Shown here one piece after another: positions 39,876 through 49,274 of a DNA stretch of 64,000 bases (position 1 is its first letter; each line of letters starts with the position of its first letter). The position numbers were made by a program, and so were the translations under genes. This stretch comes from Cohnella terricola (lineage in GTDB: Bacteria; Bacillota; Bacilli; Paenibacillales; Paenibacillaceae), in assembly GCF_007786475.1 (NCBI RefSeq), contig NZ_VNJJ01000018.1, forward strand, positions 1-64,000. Direction: 5' to 3'. A model generated the notes under the pieces. The model worked only from the letters and a program-made list of their open reading frames with translations. It was not told the origin of the DNA and did not search any database.

Positions 39876-40210
39876 TCGAAAATTTCATCCCCCATAGGCT
39901 CCCAGTCTTCTTCATGGCCCTCCATATCCGGAGTTACTTGAGCCGCTAATTCCAAATATAAGGCTCTTAGGCGCTCCTGCTCCGATAGGCCGGATTCCCG
40001 CTTCGGACGCAGCACGATCGCTCCATCCGTTGAGAGATAGAAGTCAAGGGTCGTTCCTTCGGCAAGATGCGCCACCTTTAAAACTTCCGAAGGGATGCGA
40101 ATACCGACACTGTTTCCCCATTTTCCCAACGTTCCCCGTCCTATTGGTGCATCGAGTACCGTCATTTGTTCCACGCCCTTGTTAGATGGTTTTATTTCTC
40201 TTGGCTCCAT
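39872..40210 (-). CDS. MazE-like AbrB-fold antitoxin
   Basis: A 112-residue antitoxin with a swapped-hairpin AbrB/MazE DNA-binding domain (about 27-70, LGKWGNSVGIRIPSEVLK) and an acidic C-terminal tail (EGHEEDWEPMGDEIFE) expected to bind and block the toxin. ATG 40210 has SD AAGGTGGGG; an internal ATG at codon 16 is a weaker alternative. A 42-bp palindrome covers its promoter, so the module should be autoregulated. Confidence 0.86.
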   Translation of the reverse strand: MEPREIKPSNKGVEQMTVLDAPIGRGTLGKWGNSVGIRIPSEVLKVAHLAEGTTLDFYLSTDGAIVLRPKRESGLSEQERLRALYLELAAQVTPDMEGHEEDWEPMGDEIFE

Positions 40211-40221
40211 TGTACCCCACC

Positions 40222-40263
40222 TTGACTATAGTGTATATACATGAGTATATACACTATAGTCAA
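40222..40263 (-). promoter_or_regulatory. mazEF promoter inside a 42-bp perfect palindrome
   Basis: TTGACTATAGTGTATATAC (40222-40240) and its exact inverse (40245-40263) flank a 4-bp centre. On the minus strand the outer arm supplies -35 TTGACT and, after 18 bp, -10 TATATA, so antitoxin bound to the palindrome would block transcription. Confidence 0.85.
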
Positions 40264-40295
40264 TTTCTAAGCTTCGCGTGACAAAAAAAGACCGC

Positions 40296-40343
40296 GTCAA
40301 AACAAACGCCGCCCGTTTCCTCGTTTAAGGAAAACAAGCGGCG
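40296..40343 (-). terminator. argH terminator
   Basis: CGCCGC...GCGGCG with extended GTTTTCC/GGAAAC pairing, followed by TTTGTTTT on the minus strand. Confidence 0.78.
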
Positions 40344-40368
40344 TGTGCTTCACGGCCGAATCTCGAAA

Positions 40369-41784
40369 TTATCGGCTCTTCTTCTCGTACTCCTCGACCC
40401 ACTGGGCCGTATGCGAAAGCTCCGCTTCCGCGCGGGAGATCGCGCCTTCCACTTGCGTCGTCGCCGTTCCGCCATAGACATTGCGGGCGTTAACGACCGC
40501 TTCCGGCTGCAGTACGGCGTAAATCCGGTCGTCGAACAAGTCGGAAAACTGCTTGAACTCTTCCAACGTCAGATCGAGCAGGAACTTGTTCTGTTGGATG
40601 CAGTACAGCACCGTTTTGCCGATGACTTCGTGCGCTTGGCGGAAAGGCAAGCCTTTGCCAACGAGGAAGTCGGCGATGTCCGTCGCATTGGAGAAATCCT
40701 GGTCGACGGCGCGGCGCATCTTGTCCTTGCGCACTTTCATCGTCTCGATCATCGAAGCGAACAGTTGGAGCGCGCCTTGCAACGTCTTGACTGTATCGAA
40801 CATGCCTTCCTTGTCTTCCTGCATGTCTTTGTTGTAAGCGAGCGGCAGCGACTTGAGGACGGTCAGCAAGCCGACAAGATTGCCATAGACGCGGCCGGTT
40901 TTGCCACGTACGAGCTCCGGAACGTCCGGGTTTTTCTTCTGCGGCATAATGCTTGAGCCTGTGCAGAAGGCGTCGTCAAGCTCCACGAACTGAAATTCGG
41001 TACTCGACCAGAGGATCAGCTCTTCGCTCAGACGAGACAAATGCGTCATGATGAGCGACGCGCCGCTTAGGAACTCGACGATGAAGTCGCGGTCGCTGAC
41101 GGCGTCGAGGCTGTTCTCGTAGACGCGCCCGAAGCCGAGCTGCTCGGCGGTGAAATGGCGATCGATCGCGAATGTCGTGCCGGCCAGAGCGCCCGCGCCG
41201 AGCGGCAGCGCGTCGATGCGCTTGTAGCTGTCCTGCAAGCGCTCGATGTCGCGGCCGAACATGGACACATACGCCATGAGGTGATGCGCGAACAGAATCG
41301 GCTGCGCCCGCTGAAGGTGCGTATAACCGGGCACGATCGTGTCCAGGTTCGTCTTCGCTTGTCCGATCAGCGCCGCTTGCAGCTTGCGCAGCATCTCCAC
41401 GAACTCGACGACGCGCTTGCGCAGATACAGATGCATGTCCGTTGCCACTTGGTCGTTGCGACTGCGGCCCGTGTGCAGCTTACCGCCTACAGGACCGATC
41501 TCCTCGATCAGCGCTTTCTCGATGTTCATGTGGATATCTTCATCGGAGATCAGGAACTCCTGCGCCCCGCTGCGGATTTTCTCGCGGACCTTCAGCAGGC
41601 CTGCCTTGATCGTCTCTACGTCTTCCGCCGGGAGGATGCCGCATTTGCCGAGCATCGTCACGTGCGCCAGGCTGCCTTGGATATCCTCCTCGGCCAGTTC
41701 CTTATCGAACGTGATCGACGCCGTATATTCTTCAACCAGCTGGTCCGTTTGTTTCGTGAAACGGCCGCCCCAAAGCTTGCTCAT
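40369..41784 (-). CDS. argH: argininosuccinate lyase
   Basis: A 471-residue fumarase/aspartase-superfamily enzyme splitting argininosuccinate into arginine and fumarate. The head [22 protein letters not shown], the HLQRAQPI catalytic region and the superfamily signature [12 protein letters not shown] are intact. ATG 41784 (SD GAGGGG at 10 nt) matches homologue starts better than the ATG three codons upstream. It is the last gene of the arginine cluster and is separated from argG by a 643-bp gap holding eight 51-bp repeats. Confidence 0.97.
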   Translation of the reverse strand: MSKLWGGRFTKQTDQLVEEYTASITFDKELAEEDIQGSLAHVTMLGKCGILPAEDVETIKAGLLKVREKIRSGAQEFLISDEDIHMNIEKALIEEIGPVGGKLHTGRSRNDQVATDMHLYLRKRVVEFVEMLRKLQAALIGQAKTNLDTIVPGYTHLQRAQPILFAHHLMAYVSMFGRDIERLQDSYKRIDALPLGAGALAGTTFAIDRHFTAEQLGFGRVYENSLDAVSDRDFIVEFLSGASLIMTHLSRLSEELILWSSTEFQFVELDDAFCTGSSIMPQKKNPDVPELVRGKTGRVYGNLVGLLTVLKSLPLAYNKDMQEDKEGMFDTVKTLQGALQLFASMIETMKVRKDKMRRAVDQDFSNATDIADFLVGKGLPFRQAHEVIGKTVLYCIQQNKFLLDLTLEEFKQFSDLFDDRIYAVLQPEAVVNARNVYGGTATTQVEGAISRAEAELSHTAQWVEEYEKKSR

Positions 41785-41868
41785 TTTCCGCATACCCCTC
41801 TCTTAGTCCCTGCTTCTCACAATACGCATCTATCTCCAAGAGCCAAACGGCGTAACCGGGAGAAAATA

Positions 41869-42262
41869 ACGGTCTCGCAGACCGGTACGCCAGCCATTTG
41901 TCGGTTCCACTGACCTCTAACGGTCTCGCAGACCGTTACACCGGCAATTTGCCCGTTCCATCGACCTCTTACGGTCTCGCAGACCGTTACACCGGCCAAT
42001 TGCCCGTTCCATCGACCTCTTACGGTCTCGCAGACCGTTACACCGGCTATTCGCCCGTTCCATCGACCTCTAACGGTCTCGCAGACCGTTACACCGGCAA
42101 TTTACCGAGTCCACTGACCTCTTACGGTCTCGCAGACCGTTACACCGGCCAATTGCCCGTTCCGTCGACCTCTAACGGTATCGCAGACCGTTACGCCGGC
42201 TATTCGCCCGTTCCATCGACCTGTAACGGTCTCGGAGACCGTTACACCGGCGTTTCTGGCCC
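41869..42262. repeat. tandem array, eight 51-bp units with ACGGTCT-CGC-AGACCGT dyads
   Basis: The dyad ACGGTCTCGCAGACCGT starts at 41869, 41920, 41971, 42022, 42073, 42124, 42175 and 42226: exactly 51 bp every time. With its flanks the arms are TAACGGTCT/AGACCGTTA around CGC. The remaining 30 bp vary mainly at one T/A and a CAATT/TATTC choice. Reading frames cross it on both strands only because 51 is divisible by three. It lies between argG and argH. Confidence 0.95.
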
Positions 42263-42320
42263 ACTGTCGGGGTAACTCGTGACGTATCGCAGACCGCCCA
42301 TCGTTAGCCCCCGCAAAACG

Positions 42321-42417
42321 GCAAAAGGGGAGCGCCGTGCGGCGAAGGTGCCTCCCGTCATAGCCTCGCTCGGCGAGGGATGGTTCGGCAGGCTTCGCGC
42401 CCGGTTCTCCCTTTTGC
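42321..42417 (-). terminator. long hairpin after argG
   Basis: Minus-strand GCAAAAGGG...CCCTTTTGC outer arms about 80 nt apart with inner GC-rich hairpins (CCTCGCCGAGCGAGG; CGCCGCACGGCG). It ends in TTTTG. It is structured RNA or a terminator; the long loop makes the call tentative. Confidence 0.4.
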
Positions 42418-42427
42418 ACTTTATCAA

Positions 42428-43666
42428 TTAAATGCCGGAAGCTCCGTTGACGCCCGAAGAAACTTTCAGGCGCAGAGCGTTCAGGCGGATAAAGCCGGTA
42501 GCGTCGCCTTGATCGTACGCTTGCGTAGGATCGGCCTCCATCGTCGCGATGTGCGGGTTGTAGAGGCTGACCGGGCTCTTGAGTCCGGCGGCGATAATGT
42601 TGCCCTTATACAGCTTGAGACGAACGGTGCCCGTCACGTTGTTCTGGCTCTCGTTCACGAGAGCTTGAATAGCGAGACGTTCCGGCGCGAACCAGAAACC
42701 ATTGTACACGAGAGAGCTATATTTAGAGATCAAGGAATCGCGAAGATGCATGACATCGCGATCCATGGTCAAGGACTCGATCTTGCGGTGAGCGGCGAAC
42801 AGGATGCTTCCGCCTGGGGTTTCGTACACGCCGCGGCTCTTCATGCCGACGAAGCGGTTCTCCACCATGTCGACGCGGCCGATGCCGTGCTTGCCGCCGA
42901 CTTCGTTCAGCTGGTCCATCACTTCGAGCGGACTCAGACGTTCGCCGTTGATGGCGACGCAATTGCCAGCTTCGAAGTCGAGCTCGATGTACTCGGCTTG
43001 ATCCGGAGCTCTCTCCGGGGAAACGCTGAGTACGTACATTTCTTCAACTTCCGGAGCGCTCGGATCGAACCAAGGGTCCTCGAGCATGCCGCTCTCGAAG
43101 CTGATGTGAAGCAGGTTGCGGTCCGTGGAGTACGGCTTGGCGGCCGAAGCCTGAACCGGGATGCCATGCTTCTCTGCGTAAGCGATCATCTCGGCGCGTC
43201 CAGGGAACGCGGCGCGGAACGCTTCGTCGCGCCAAGGCGCGATTACTTGGATATTCGGGGCAAGGGCAGCCGCTGTCAGCTCGAAGCGAACTTGGTCGTT
43301 GCCTTTGCCGGTCGCGCCGTGCGCGATCGCCGTTGCGCCTTCCGCAATCGCGATCTCGACCATGCGCTTGGCGATCAGCGGACGCGCGATGCTCGTGCCA
43401 AGCAAGTATTGCCCTTCGTAAAGAGCGCCCGCTTGGAACATCGGGAAGATGAAGTCTTTCGCGAACTCGGCGCGAAGGTCGTCGATGTATACTTTGGACG
43501 CGCCGGTCTTGAGCGCTTTCTCCTCGAGGCCGTCCAGTTCGTCCTTCTGGCCGATGTCGGCGGTGAAGGTGATGATCTCCGCATCGTACGTTTCTTTCAG
43601 CCACGTCAGGATGACCGAGGTGTCGAGGCCGCCGGAGTAGGCCAACACGATTTTGTTTTTTGCCAT
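42428..43666 (-). CDS. argG: argininosuccinate synthase
   Basis: A 412-residue ATP pyrophosphatase-type enzyme joining citrulline and aspartate. PP-loop [10 protein letters not shown] is at residues 8-17. [13 protein letters not shown] and the [15 protein letters not shown] block (here [12 protein letters not shown]) follow, with [10 protein letters not shown]. The start is ATG with a distant SD GGAG (12 nt). It is flanked on both sides by dyad arrays, so it may be expressed separately from argCJBDF. Confidence 0.97.
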   Translation of the reverse strand: MAKNKIVLAYSGGLDTSVILTWLKETYDAEIITFTADIGQKDELDGLEEKALKTGASKVYIDDLRAEFAKDFIFPMFQAGALYEGQYLLGTSIARPLIAKRMVEIAIAEGATAIAHGATGKGNDQVRFELTAAALAPNIQVIAPWRDEAFRAAFPGRAEMIAYAEKHGIPVQASAAKPYSTDRNLLHISFESGMLEDPWFDPSAPEVEEMYVLSVSPERAPDQAEYIELDFEAGNCVAINGERLSPLEVMDQLNEVGGKHGIGRVDMVENRFVGMKSRGVYETPGGSILFAAHRKIESLTMDRDVMHLRDSLISKYSSLVYNGFWFAPERLAIQALVNESQNNVTGTVRLKLYKGNIIAAGLKSPVSLYNPHIATMEADPTQAYDQGDATGFIRLNALRLKVSSGVNGASGI

Positions 43667-43728
43667 GGGAATTTGAAGCTCCTTTTATTGAAAAATATCA
43701 GTCGGTATCCCTCTCGTTCAGGAACCGC

Positions 43729-43917
43729 ATTAGTTGCATTTCGTGCAACTAATTACCGAGCCAAACGTGCGATCCGCGAATTAGTTGTATTTTGTGCAAC
43801 TAATTTCCTTCTTTTCACTACCCGAGAGGGAAAACGCAACAATTAAGTGTAGAAAATGCAACTAAGTCTTCGAAGCGACGGTTTTTCCCGGAATTAATTG
43901 CTCTTTATGCAACTAAT
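43729..43917. repeat. quartet of ATTAGTTGCA/TGCAACTAAT dyads
   Basis: Four 25-bp dyads start at 43729, 43780, 43842 and 43893, spaced 51, 62 and 51 bp. The first is a perfect inverted repeat with 10-bp arms around TTTCG. The second has one arm change (TTGTA); the third and fourth keep the right arm (TGCAACTAA) better than the left. It fills most of the argG-argF spacer. Confidence 0.88.
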
Positions 43918-43939
43918 CCCGCTGGATCGTCGACCTGCT

Positions 43940-44899
43940 TTACATAAGCGCGGCCATAATCGCTTTCTGCGCGTGCAGGCGATTCTCGGCTTCGTCGAAA
44001 ATGACCGAGTTTTTGCCATCGATGACGCCTTCGGTCACTTCCTCGCCGCGGTGAGCCGGCAAGCAGTGCATGAACAGATAGTCCGAGTTCGCGTATTTAA
44101 CGAGTTCCTCGTTGATTTGATAGTTCTTGAACGCTTTCTCGCGTTCCTTCTGCTCTTCCTCGAAGCCCATGCTCGCCCATACGTCCGTGTAGACGACGTC
44201 CGCGCCTTCGATCGCCTCGCGAGGATCGCGAAGGATCTCGACGCTGCCGCCGGTCTCCGCCGCCGCTTCCTTGGACGACTTCACGGATTTCTCATCCGGA
44301 TCGTAGCCTTCCGGAGAAGCGCTGGCAAAGCGCATGCCGAGCTTAGCCGCTCCCATCATCAAGGAATGGAGCACGTTGTTGCCGTCGCCTATGTAGGCGA
44401 CCTTAAGGCCTTCCAATTTCCCTTTGTGCTCCAGCACCGTCTGGTAATCGGCAAGCGCCTGGCACGGATGGGATTGGTCGCTCAAGGCGTTAATGACGGG
44501 AATGGTCGCTCCGCGAGCCAGTTCCACGACGTTGCGATGGCCGAACGTGCGAAGGATCATGCCGTCCAGATAACGGGACATGACTTGCGCCGTGTCGAGG
44601 ATCGTTTCCCCGCGACCCATCTGAATATCGTTGCGGCTCAGGAACAAAGCCTGGCCGCCGAGCTGGTACATCCCAACCTCGAAGGAAACGCGCGTACGAG
44701 TGGACGATTTCTCGAAAATCATGCCGAGGGATTTGCCTTTCAGCGGCTGATAGACTTCCCCGGCTTTCTGCTTGCGTTTAATCTCGATGGCGAGGTCGAG
44801 CAAGTACCGGATTTCCTCCGGAGTATAATCGACCAAGCCGAGAAAATCGCGGCCTTTCAATTGCGCTGCAATCTGTTCCAGGTTTGCTGCCGTAGTCAA
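43940..44899 (-). CDS. argF: ornithine carbamoyltransferase
   Basis: A 319-residue trimeric transferase making citrulline from ornithine and carbamoyl phosphate. The carbamoyl-phosphate motif SSTRTR, HPCQALAD and the ornithine/catalytic HCLPAHRG motif are present. The start is a TTG: GGAGG lies 9 nt before TTG 44899, and another in-frame TTG at 44908 is possible. It follows argD closely. After it comes the 51/62/51 dyad quartet. Confidence 0.96.
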   Translation of the reverse strand: MTTAANLEQIAAQLKGRDFLGLVDYTPEEIRYLLDLAIEIKRKQKAGEVYQPLKGKSLGMIFEKSSTRTRVSFEVGMYQLGGQALFLSRNDIQMGRGETILDTAQVMSRYLDGMILRTFGHRNVVELARGATIPVINALSDQSHPCQALADYQTVLEHKGKLEGLKVAYIGDGNNVLHSLMMGAAKLGMRFASASPEGYDPDEKSVKSSKEAAAETGGSVEILRDPREAIEGADVVYTDVWASMGFEEEQKEREKAFKNYQINEELVKYANSDYLFMHCLPAHRGEEVTEGVIDGKNSVIFDEAENRLHAQKAIMAALM

Positions 44900-44920
44900 G
44901 CGCAACAACCTCCTTTATAT

Positions 44921-46111
44921 TTAAGGGCTGACGGACTTCGCCGCCGCTTTTTCGGAGAGCACCGATGCGATCAGTCCGACCGCCGTGTCGATCTCTTCAT
45001 GGGTAACGAGCAGGTTCGGGAGCAACCGGATGACGTTCGGGCCGGCAGGCACGACGAGCAATCCCCGCTTATGCAGCTCGGCGATCGCTTCCGAGGCCGG
45101 CTCGTTGCAGAGAATGCCGATCAGCAGGCCTTTGCCCCGCACTTGGTCGACGTTAGGCAAGTCGCCAAGCTTCTCCTCCAGTTGTCCGATCAGGTATTCG
45201 GAAGCTTCCGCCGCGCGTTCAACGACGTTCTCTTTGAGCATCGTCTCGATTGTCGCCGCGACGGCCGCCATCGCGATTGGCGTGCCGCCGAACGTCGTGG
45301 CGTGCGCGCCAGGCACGAATGCGGGCTTGAGGTGCGCTTTGCCTAGCATTGCCCCGACCGGAAAGCCGCTGCCGATCCCTTTGGCAAGCGTGAATACGTC
45401 GGGCTCTACATCGTAATGCTGATACGCGAACAGCTTGCCTGTGCGTCCCATGCCGGTCTGCACTTCGTCCAGAATCAGCAAAATACCTTCGCGGTCGCAC
45501 AGCGCGCGAACTCCCCGCAAGAAATCCGGATCGACGGGGATGACGCCGCCTTCGGCTTGCACGAGTTCGAGCATAATCGCAGCCGTCTTATCGTTCACCG
45601 CGGCTTCCAGCGCTGCCAAATCATGCAGCGGCACATGGCGGAAACCTTCCGGCAACGGAAGGAAGCCTTCCTTCACTTTGTCCTGGCCGGTCGCCGTCAA
45701 AGTCGCCAGCGTACGTCCGTGGAAAGATTGATTAAACGTAATAATCTCGTAACGGTCGTTGCCTTTGACCTTCTGATGATACCGGCGCGCGAGCTTGATC
45801 GCCGCTTCGTTCGCTTCCGCGCCGCTGTTGCAGAAGAATACCGCATCGGCGCAGCTGTTGTCGACGAGCAGTCTCGCCGCTTTCTCCTGGTTCGGATTGC
45901 TGAACAGGTTAGATACGTGCCATAGCTGATCAAGCTGCTGCACCAGCGCGTCTTTGACCGCATCAGGCGCATGGCCGAGGCTCGTTACCGCTAAGCCGGT
46001 CATGAAATCCAGGTATTCTTTCCCCTGATCGTCCCATAAGCGGCTTCCTTTCCCCTTCACCAAAGTGATGGGATATCTCGCATACGTCGAGAACATTGCG
46101 CTTTCACTCAT
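44921..46111 (-). CDS. argD: acetylornithine aminotransferase
   Basis: A 396-residue class III PLP aminotransferase of the arginine pathway. FFCNSGAEANEAAIKLAR, ILDEVQTGMGRTG (PLP-contacting Asp) and TLAKGIGSGFPVGA (Schiff-base Lys) are seen. ATG 46111 follows SD AAAGGAGAG; an in-frame upstream start lacks an SD. It lies between argB and argF. Confidence 0.96.
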   Translation of the reverse strand: MSESAMFSTYARYPITLVKGKGSRLWDDQGKEYLDFMTGLAVTSLGHAPDAVKDALVQQLDQLWHVSNLFSNPNQEKAARLLVDNSCADAVFFCNSGAEANEAAIKLARRYHQKVKGNDRYEIITFNQSFHGRTLATLTATGQDKVKEGFLPLPEGFRHVPLHDLAALEAAVNDKTAAIMLELVQAEGGVIPVDPDFLRGVRALCDREGILLILDEVQTGMGRTGKLFAYQHYDVEPDVFTLAKGIGSGFPVGAMLGKAHLKPAFVPGAHATTFGGTPIAMAAVAATIETMLKENVVERAAEASEYLIGQLEEKLGDLPNVDQVRGKGLLIGILCNEPASEAIAELHKRGLLVVPAGPNVIRLLPNLLVTHEEIDTAVGLIASVLSEKAAAKSVSP

Positions 46112-46156
46112 ATCGCTCTCTCCTTTTATCACCGATTCGGGTTGCCTTTATATGAA

Positions 46157-46948
46157 TTACGCTCTTACGATCCGCGTTCCGATATCGCCTTCCGTCAGCG
46201 CTCGGCTGAGCACCCGTTCAACCGCTCCGTCCACGATCCGCACTTCCTTCACGTCGCCGTGCAGGCAGCTCATCGCCGCCCGTACTTTCGGAATCATGCC
46301 GCCGTAGATTTCGCCGCTGGCGATCATCTCTTCGATATCCGCGAAAGTAACCTTCGGCAGCACCTTCTTCTCGCCGTCCACCGTCCGCATGATTCCCGGA
46401 ACGTCCGTGACGACGATCATCGTGTCCACGCCTAGTGAGGAAGCGACGGCTCCCGCTGCAGTATCCGCATTAATGTTGTACCGCTGTCCCGCTTCGTCGA
46501 TGCCGATCGGAGCGATAACGGGCAAATAACCGAGCCCGATGACGCCTTCGACGAGCGATGCGTTCACGCCGACGACATCACCGACGAGACCGACCTCGGC
46601 GGCGTTCGCGACCGGGCGAGCCTCGATCAGCTTGCCGTCCGTGCCGGAAAGTCCGATCGTTTTGGCGCCGTTCTGCTGCAGCTTGCGCACGATCTCCTTG
46701 TTGATACGTCCGGCCAGCACCATCTCGACAACGTCGAGCGTTGCTTCGTCCGTAACGCGAAGACCGTTCACGAACCGGCTCTCGATGCCGAGCTTGCCGA
46801 GCGTCTCGTTAATCGCAGGCCCGCCGCCGTGCACGATGACCGGCTCGACGTCCTTCGCCTGCAGTTCTCGCAAGTCCTCGAAAAAAACGTTCGGAAGAGC
46901 CGCAAGCGTGCTTCCTCCGCATTTCATCACGAATCGCTGTTTCCCCAT
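46157..46948 (-). CDS. argB: acetylglutamate kinase
   Basis: A 263-residue amino-acid kinase phosphorylating N-acetylglutamate. The N-terminal KCGGSTL, substrate-loop VHGGGPAINE, NINADTAAGAVASSL and the C-terminal GGMIPKVRAA are all present. The length suits the arginine-insensitive, non-hexameric type. SD AAGGAG precedes the ATG, 13 bp after argJ. Confidence 0.96.
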   Translation of the reverse strand: MGKQRFVMKCGGSTLAALPNVFFEDLRELQAKDVEPVIVHGGGPAINETLGKLGIESRFVNGLRVTDEATLDVVEMVLAGRINKEIVRKLQQNGAKTIGLSGTDGKLIEARPVANAAEVGLVGDVVGVNASLVEGVIGLGYLPVIAPIGIDEAGQRYNINADTAAGAVASSLGVDTMIVVTDVPGIMRTVDGEKKVLPKVTFADIEEMIASGEIYGGMIPKVRAAMSCLHGDVKEVRIVDGAVERVLSRALTEGDIGTRIVRA

Positions 46949-46961
46949 AAGCCCGTTCTCC

Positions 46962-48191
46962 TTACGTCCGATATGCAGCGTTGATGCGCACGTAATCGTA
47001 CGTCAGATCGCAGCCCCATGCCGTCGCTTGCCCGCTTCCCATATTCAGGTTGACGTGAATCGCGACGGTATCGCCTTTTAAGTACTCTAACGCTATCTCT
47101 TCGTCGAAAGGAATCGGACGGGATTGTTCCAACACGAGAATGTCGCCCAAACGGATGTCTACCGTCCCAACGTTCACCGGCTGTCCGGCCCGGCCGACGG
47201 CGGCGATAATGCGTCCCCAGTTGGCGTCCGCGCCGTATACAGCCGACTTCACGAGACTGGAGCCGATAATCGTCTTGGCGATTGCCTGCGCCGCTTCGTC
47301 GCTGTCCGCGCCGACGACCGTCGTCTCGATCAGCTTCGTCGCGCCTTCGCCGTCTCTGGCGATCGCTTTGGCCAGCTCCGTGCAGACATGCCGCAAACCA
47401 TCGACGAATGCGGCGAAATCCGGATGCGAACGGGTAAGCTCGCTGTTATCGGCAAGACCGCTTGCCATCGCCACCAGCATATCGTTCGTGCTCGTATCCC
47501 CGTCTACCGTGATCATGTTAAAGCTGAGGTTCGTCACTTCCCGCAAAACTTCTTGCAGCAGACCCGAACCGATCTTGGCGTCGGTCGTCACGAAGCCGAG
47601 CATCGTCGCCATATTCGGGTGGATCATGCCGGAGCCTTTCGCCGCGCCCGCGATCGTCACTTGCCGCCCGTCGATCTCGACGGCGACGCAGCTCGTTTTT
47701 TTCACGAGATCGGTCGTCAGAATCGCCTGGCAGAAATCGTCGGAGCCCTGCAAGTCGCTTCGCAGCTTGCCCGGAAGCTTCTCGATGCCCGCATTGACGC
47801 GGTCCATCTTCAGCAATTCGCCGATGACGCCGGTGGAAGCCACCGCGACCTCGTCTTTGCTCACGTCGAGCGCTTCCGCCGCGTTCGATTGCATCGCGCG
47901 CGCGTCCGCATCCCCTTGCGCTCCCGTGCACGCGTTGGCGTTGCCGCTGTTCACGATGACCGCGCGAAGCACGCCGCCAGCGCCCAGCGCTTCACGGGTT
48001 ACCTGAAGGGGCGCCGCTTGAAAAAGATTGGTCGTATATACGGCCGCAGCCGCGGCCGGAACTTCGCATAAGATGACTCCGAGATCGTGGCGCTCCGTTT
48101 TTTTCAAGCCGCAATGGAGCCCGCCAGCCTTAAACCCTTTCGGCGTCGTGACGCCTCCGCCTTCCACGATCGTGTAGCTTTGTTTTCCCAT
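46962..48191 (-). CDS. argJ: bifunctional glutamate N-acetyltransferase / N-acetylornithine transacetylase
   Basis: A 409-residue ArgJ, cleaved in the mature enzyme at the Thr of the HPNMATMLGF motif (about residue 193) to give two subunits. It recycles acetyl groups between acetylornithine and glutamate, which explains the lack of argE and argA nearby. VNSGNANACTGAQG and TVDGDTSTNDM are further landmarks. It is second in the arg cluster. Confidence 0.96.
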   Translation of the reverse strand: MGKQSYTIVEGGGVTTPKGFKAGGLHCGLKKTERHDLGVILCEVPAAAAAVYTTNLFQAAPLQVTREALGAGGVLRAVIVNSGNANACTGAQGDADARAMQSNAAEALDVSKDEVAVASTGVIGELLKMDRVNAGIEKLPGKLRSDLQGSDDFCQAILTTDLVKKTSCVAVEIDGRQVTIAGAAKGSGMIHPNMATMLGFVTTDAKIGSGLLQEVLREVTNLSFNMITVDGDTSTNDMLVAMASGLADNSELTRSHPDFAAFVDGLRHVCTELAKAIARDGEGATKLIETTVVGADSDEAAQAIAKTIIGSSLVKSAVYGADANWGRIIAAVGRAGQPVNVGTVDIRLGDILVLEQSRPIPFDEEIALEYLKGDTVAIHVNLNMGSGQATAWGCDLTYDYVRINAAYRT

Positions 48192-48221
48192 GATAATCGG
48201 TCCGTTCCTCTCGTCCGTATA

Positions 48222-49274
48222 TTAAGGATAAACCGGCGTGAACTGCAGCCCGAGCGTCTCGTCCCAGTTCATGAGCAGGTTCAAATTCTGAATCGCTTGG
48301 CCGGCCGCGCCTTTGACCAAGTTGTCTGTAACGGAAATGATCGTGAGGCGCCCGGTTCTCTCGTCGACGGAGAACCCGATGTCGCAATAGTTCGTGCCGT
48401 ACACTTCCTTCGTCGCCGGCCAATGCCCGGCGGGACGAACGCGAACAAACTTGCGCCCTTCGTAAAATTGACGGTACAACTCGACGAAATCGGCGTCGGA
48501 CCGTTTCTCCGTCAGAGAGGCGTACATCGTCGCCATAATGCCCCGGGTCATCGGCACGAGATGGGTCGTAAACGTCGTCACGACTGGGCGTCCCGCGGCT
48601 TCCGTCAGCACTTGCTCAATCTCTGGCGTATGCTGGTGCCGATTGATCTTATAAGCTTTAAAGTTCTCATTGATCTCGGAGTAATGGGAGCTAAGGTTCA
48701 GTCCCCGACCCGCTCCGGATACGCCGGATTTCGCGTCGATGATGATGCTGTTAGGATCAATCCAACCTGCTTTGACCGCCGGATAGAGACCGAGAAGCGA
48801 CGTCGTCGTAAAACAACCGGGATTGGAAATAAAATCGGATTTCGCGACCTGCTCCCCGTATACTTCGGACAAACCGTATACGGCCCGTTCCACCAGCTCT
48901 TGGTCCGCCGGCTCGTGTTTGTACCACTGGCGATAGACTTCGCCGGATTTCAAACGGAAATCTCCGGACAAGTCGATCACTTTAAGGCCTGCCGCCAGAA
49001 ATTCCGGAGCCAGCTTCATGCTGACGCCGTGAGGCGTCGCCAGGAAAACGACATCCGCTTTGCCGCGAATTAGATCGACGTCGAGACCGTCGAGCAGATC
49101 GGTGCGGATTTCCGTCAGATGAGGAAACCCCTCGGCAATCGGCGCCCCCGCCGTTGAAGACGAAATGACCGAAGTCACGGTGACTTTGGGATGAGATTGA
49201 AGCAGACGAATGAGTTCGACGCCGCCATAACCGGTAGATCCGACGATAGCCGCGCGGATAAGCGCAGAATTCAT
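48222..49274 (-). CDS. argC: N-acetyl-gamma-glutamyl-phosphate reductase
   Basis: A 350-residue NADPH-dependent reductase. The Rossmann head AAIVGSTGYGGVELIRLL, the catalytic Cys in SNPGCFTTTSLLGLYP and the conserved HQHTPEIEQ His are present. ATG 49274 with SD GGGGGAAA is preferred to an ATG six codons upstream. It is the first gene of argCJBDF and has a good promoter about 180 bp upstream. Confidence 0.96.
   Translation of the reverse strand: MNSALIRAAIVGSTGYGGVELIRLLQSHPKVTVTSVISSSTAGAPIAEGFPHLTEIRTDLLDGLDVDLIRGKADVVFLATPHGVSMKLAPEFLAAGLKVIDLSGDFRLKSGEVYRQWYKHEPADQELVERAVYGLSEVYGEQVAKSDFISNPGCFTTTSLLGLYPAVKAGWIDPNSIIIDAKSGVSGAGRGLNLSSHYSEINENFKAYKINRHQHTPEIEQVLTEAAGRPVVTTFTTHLVPMTRGIMATMYASLTEKRSDADFVELYRQFYEGRKFVRVRPAGHWPATKEVYGTNYCDIGFSVDERTGRLTIISVTDNLVKGAAGQAIQNLNLLMNWDETLGLQFTPVYP

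Noticed and set aside
41869..42262. CRISPR array
   Set aside because: Units are 51 bp with a 17-bp dyad and near-identical spacers; spacers are not unique and no cas genes are present.
41898..42275. 125-codon repetitive frame in the second 51-bp array
   Set aside because: Frames are open on both strands for the same arithmetic reason. There is no SD and the DNA dyads are conserved better than codon positions.
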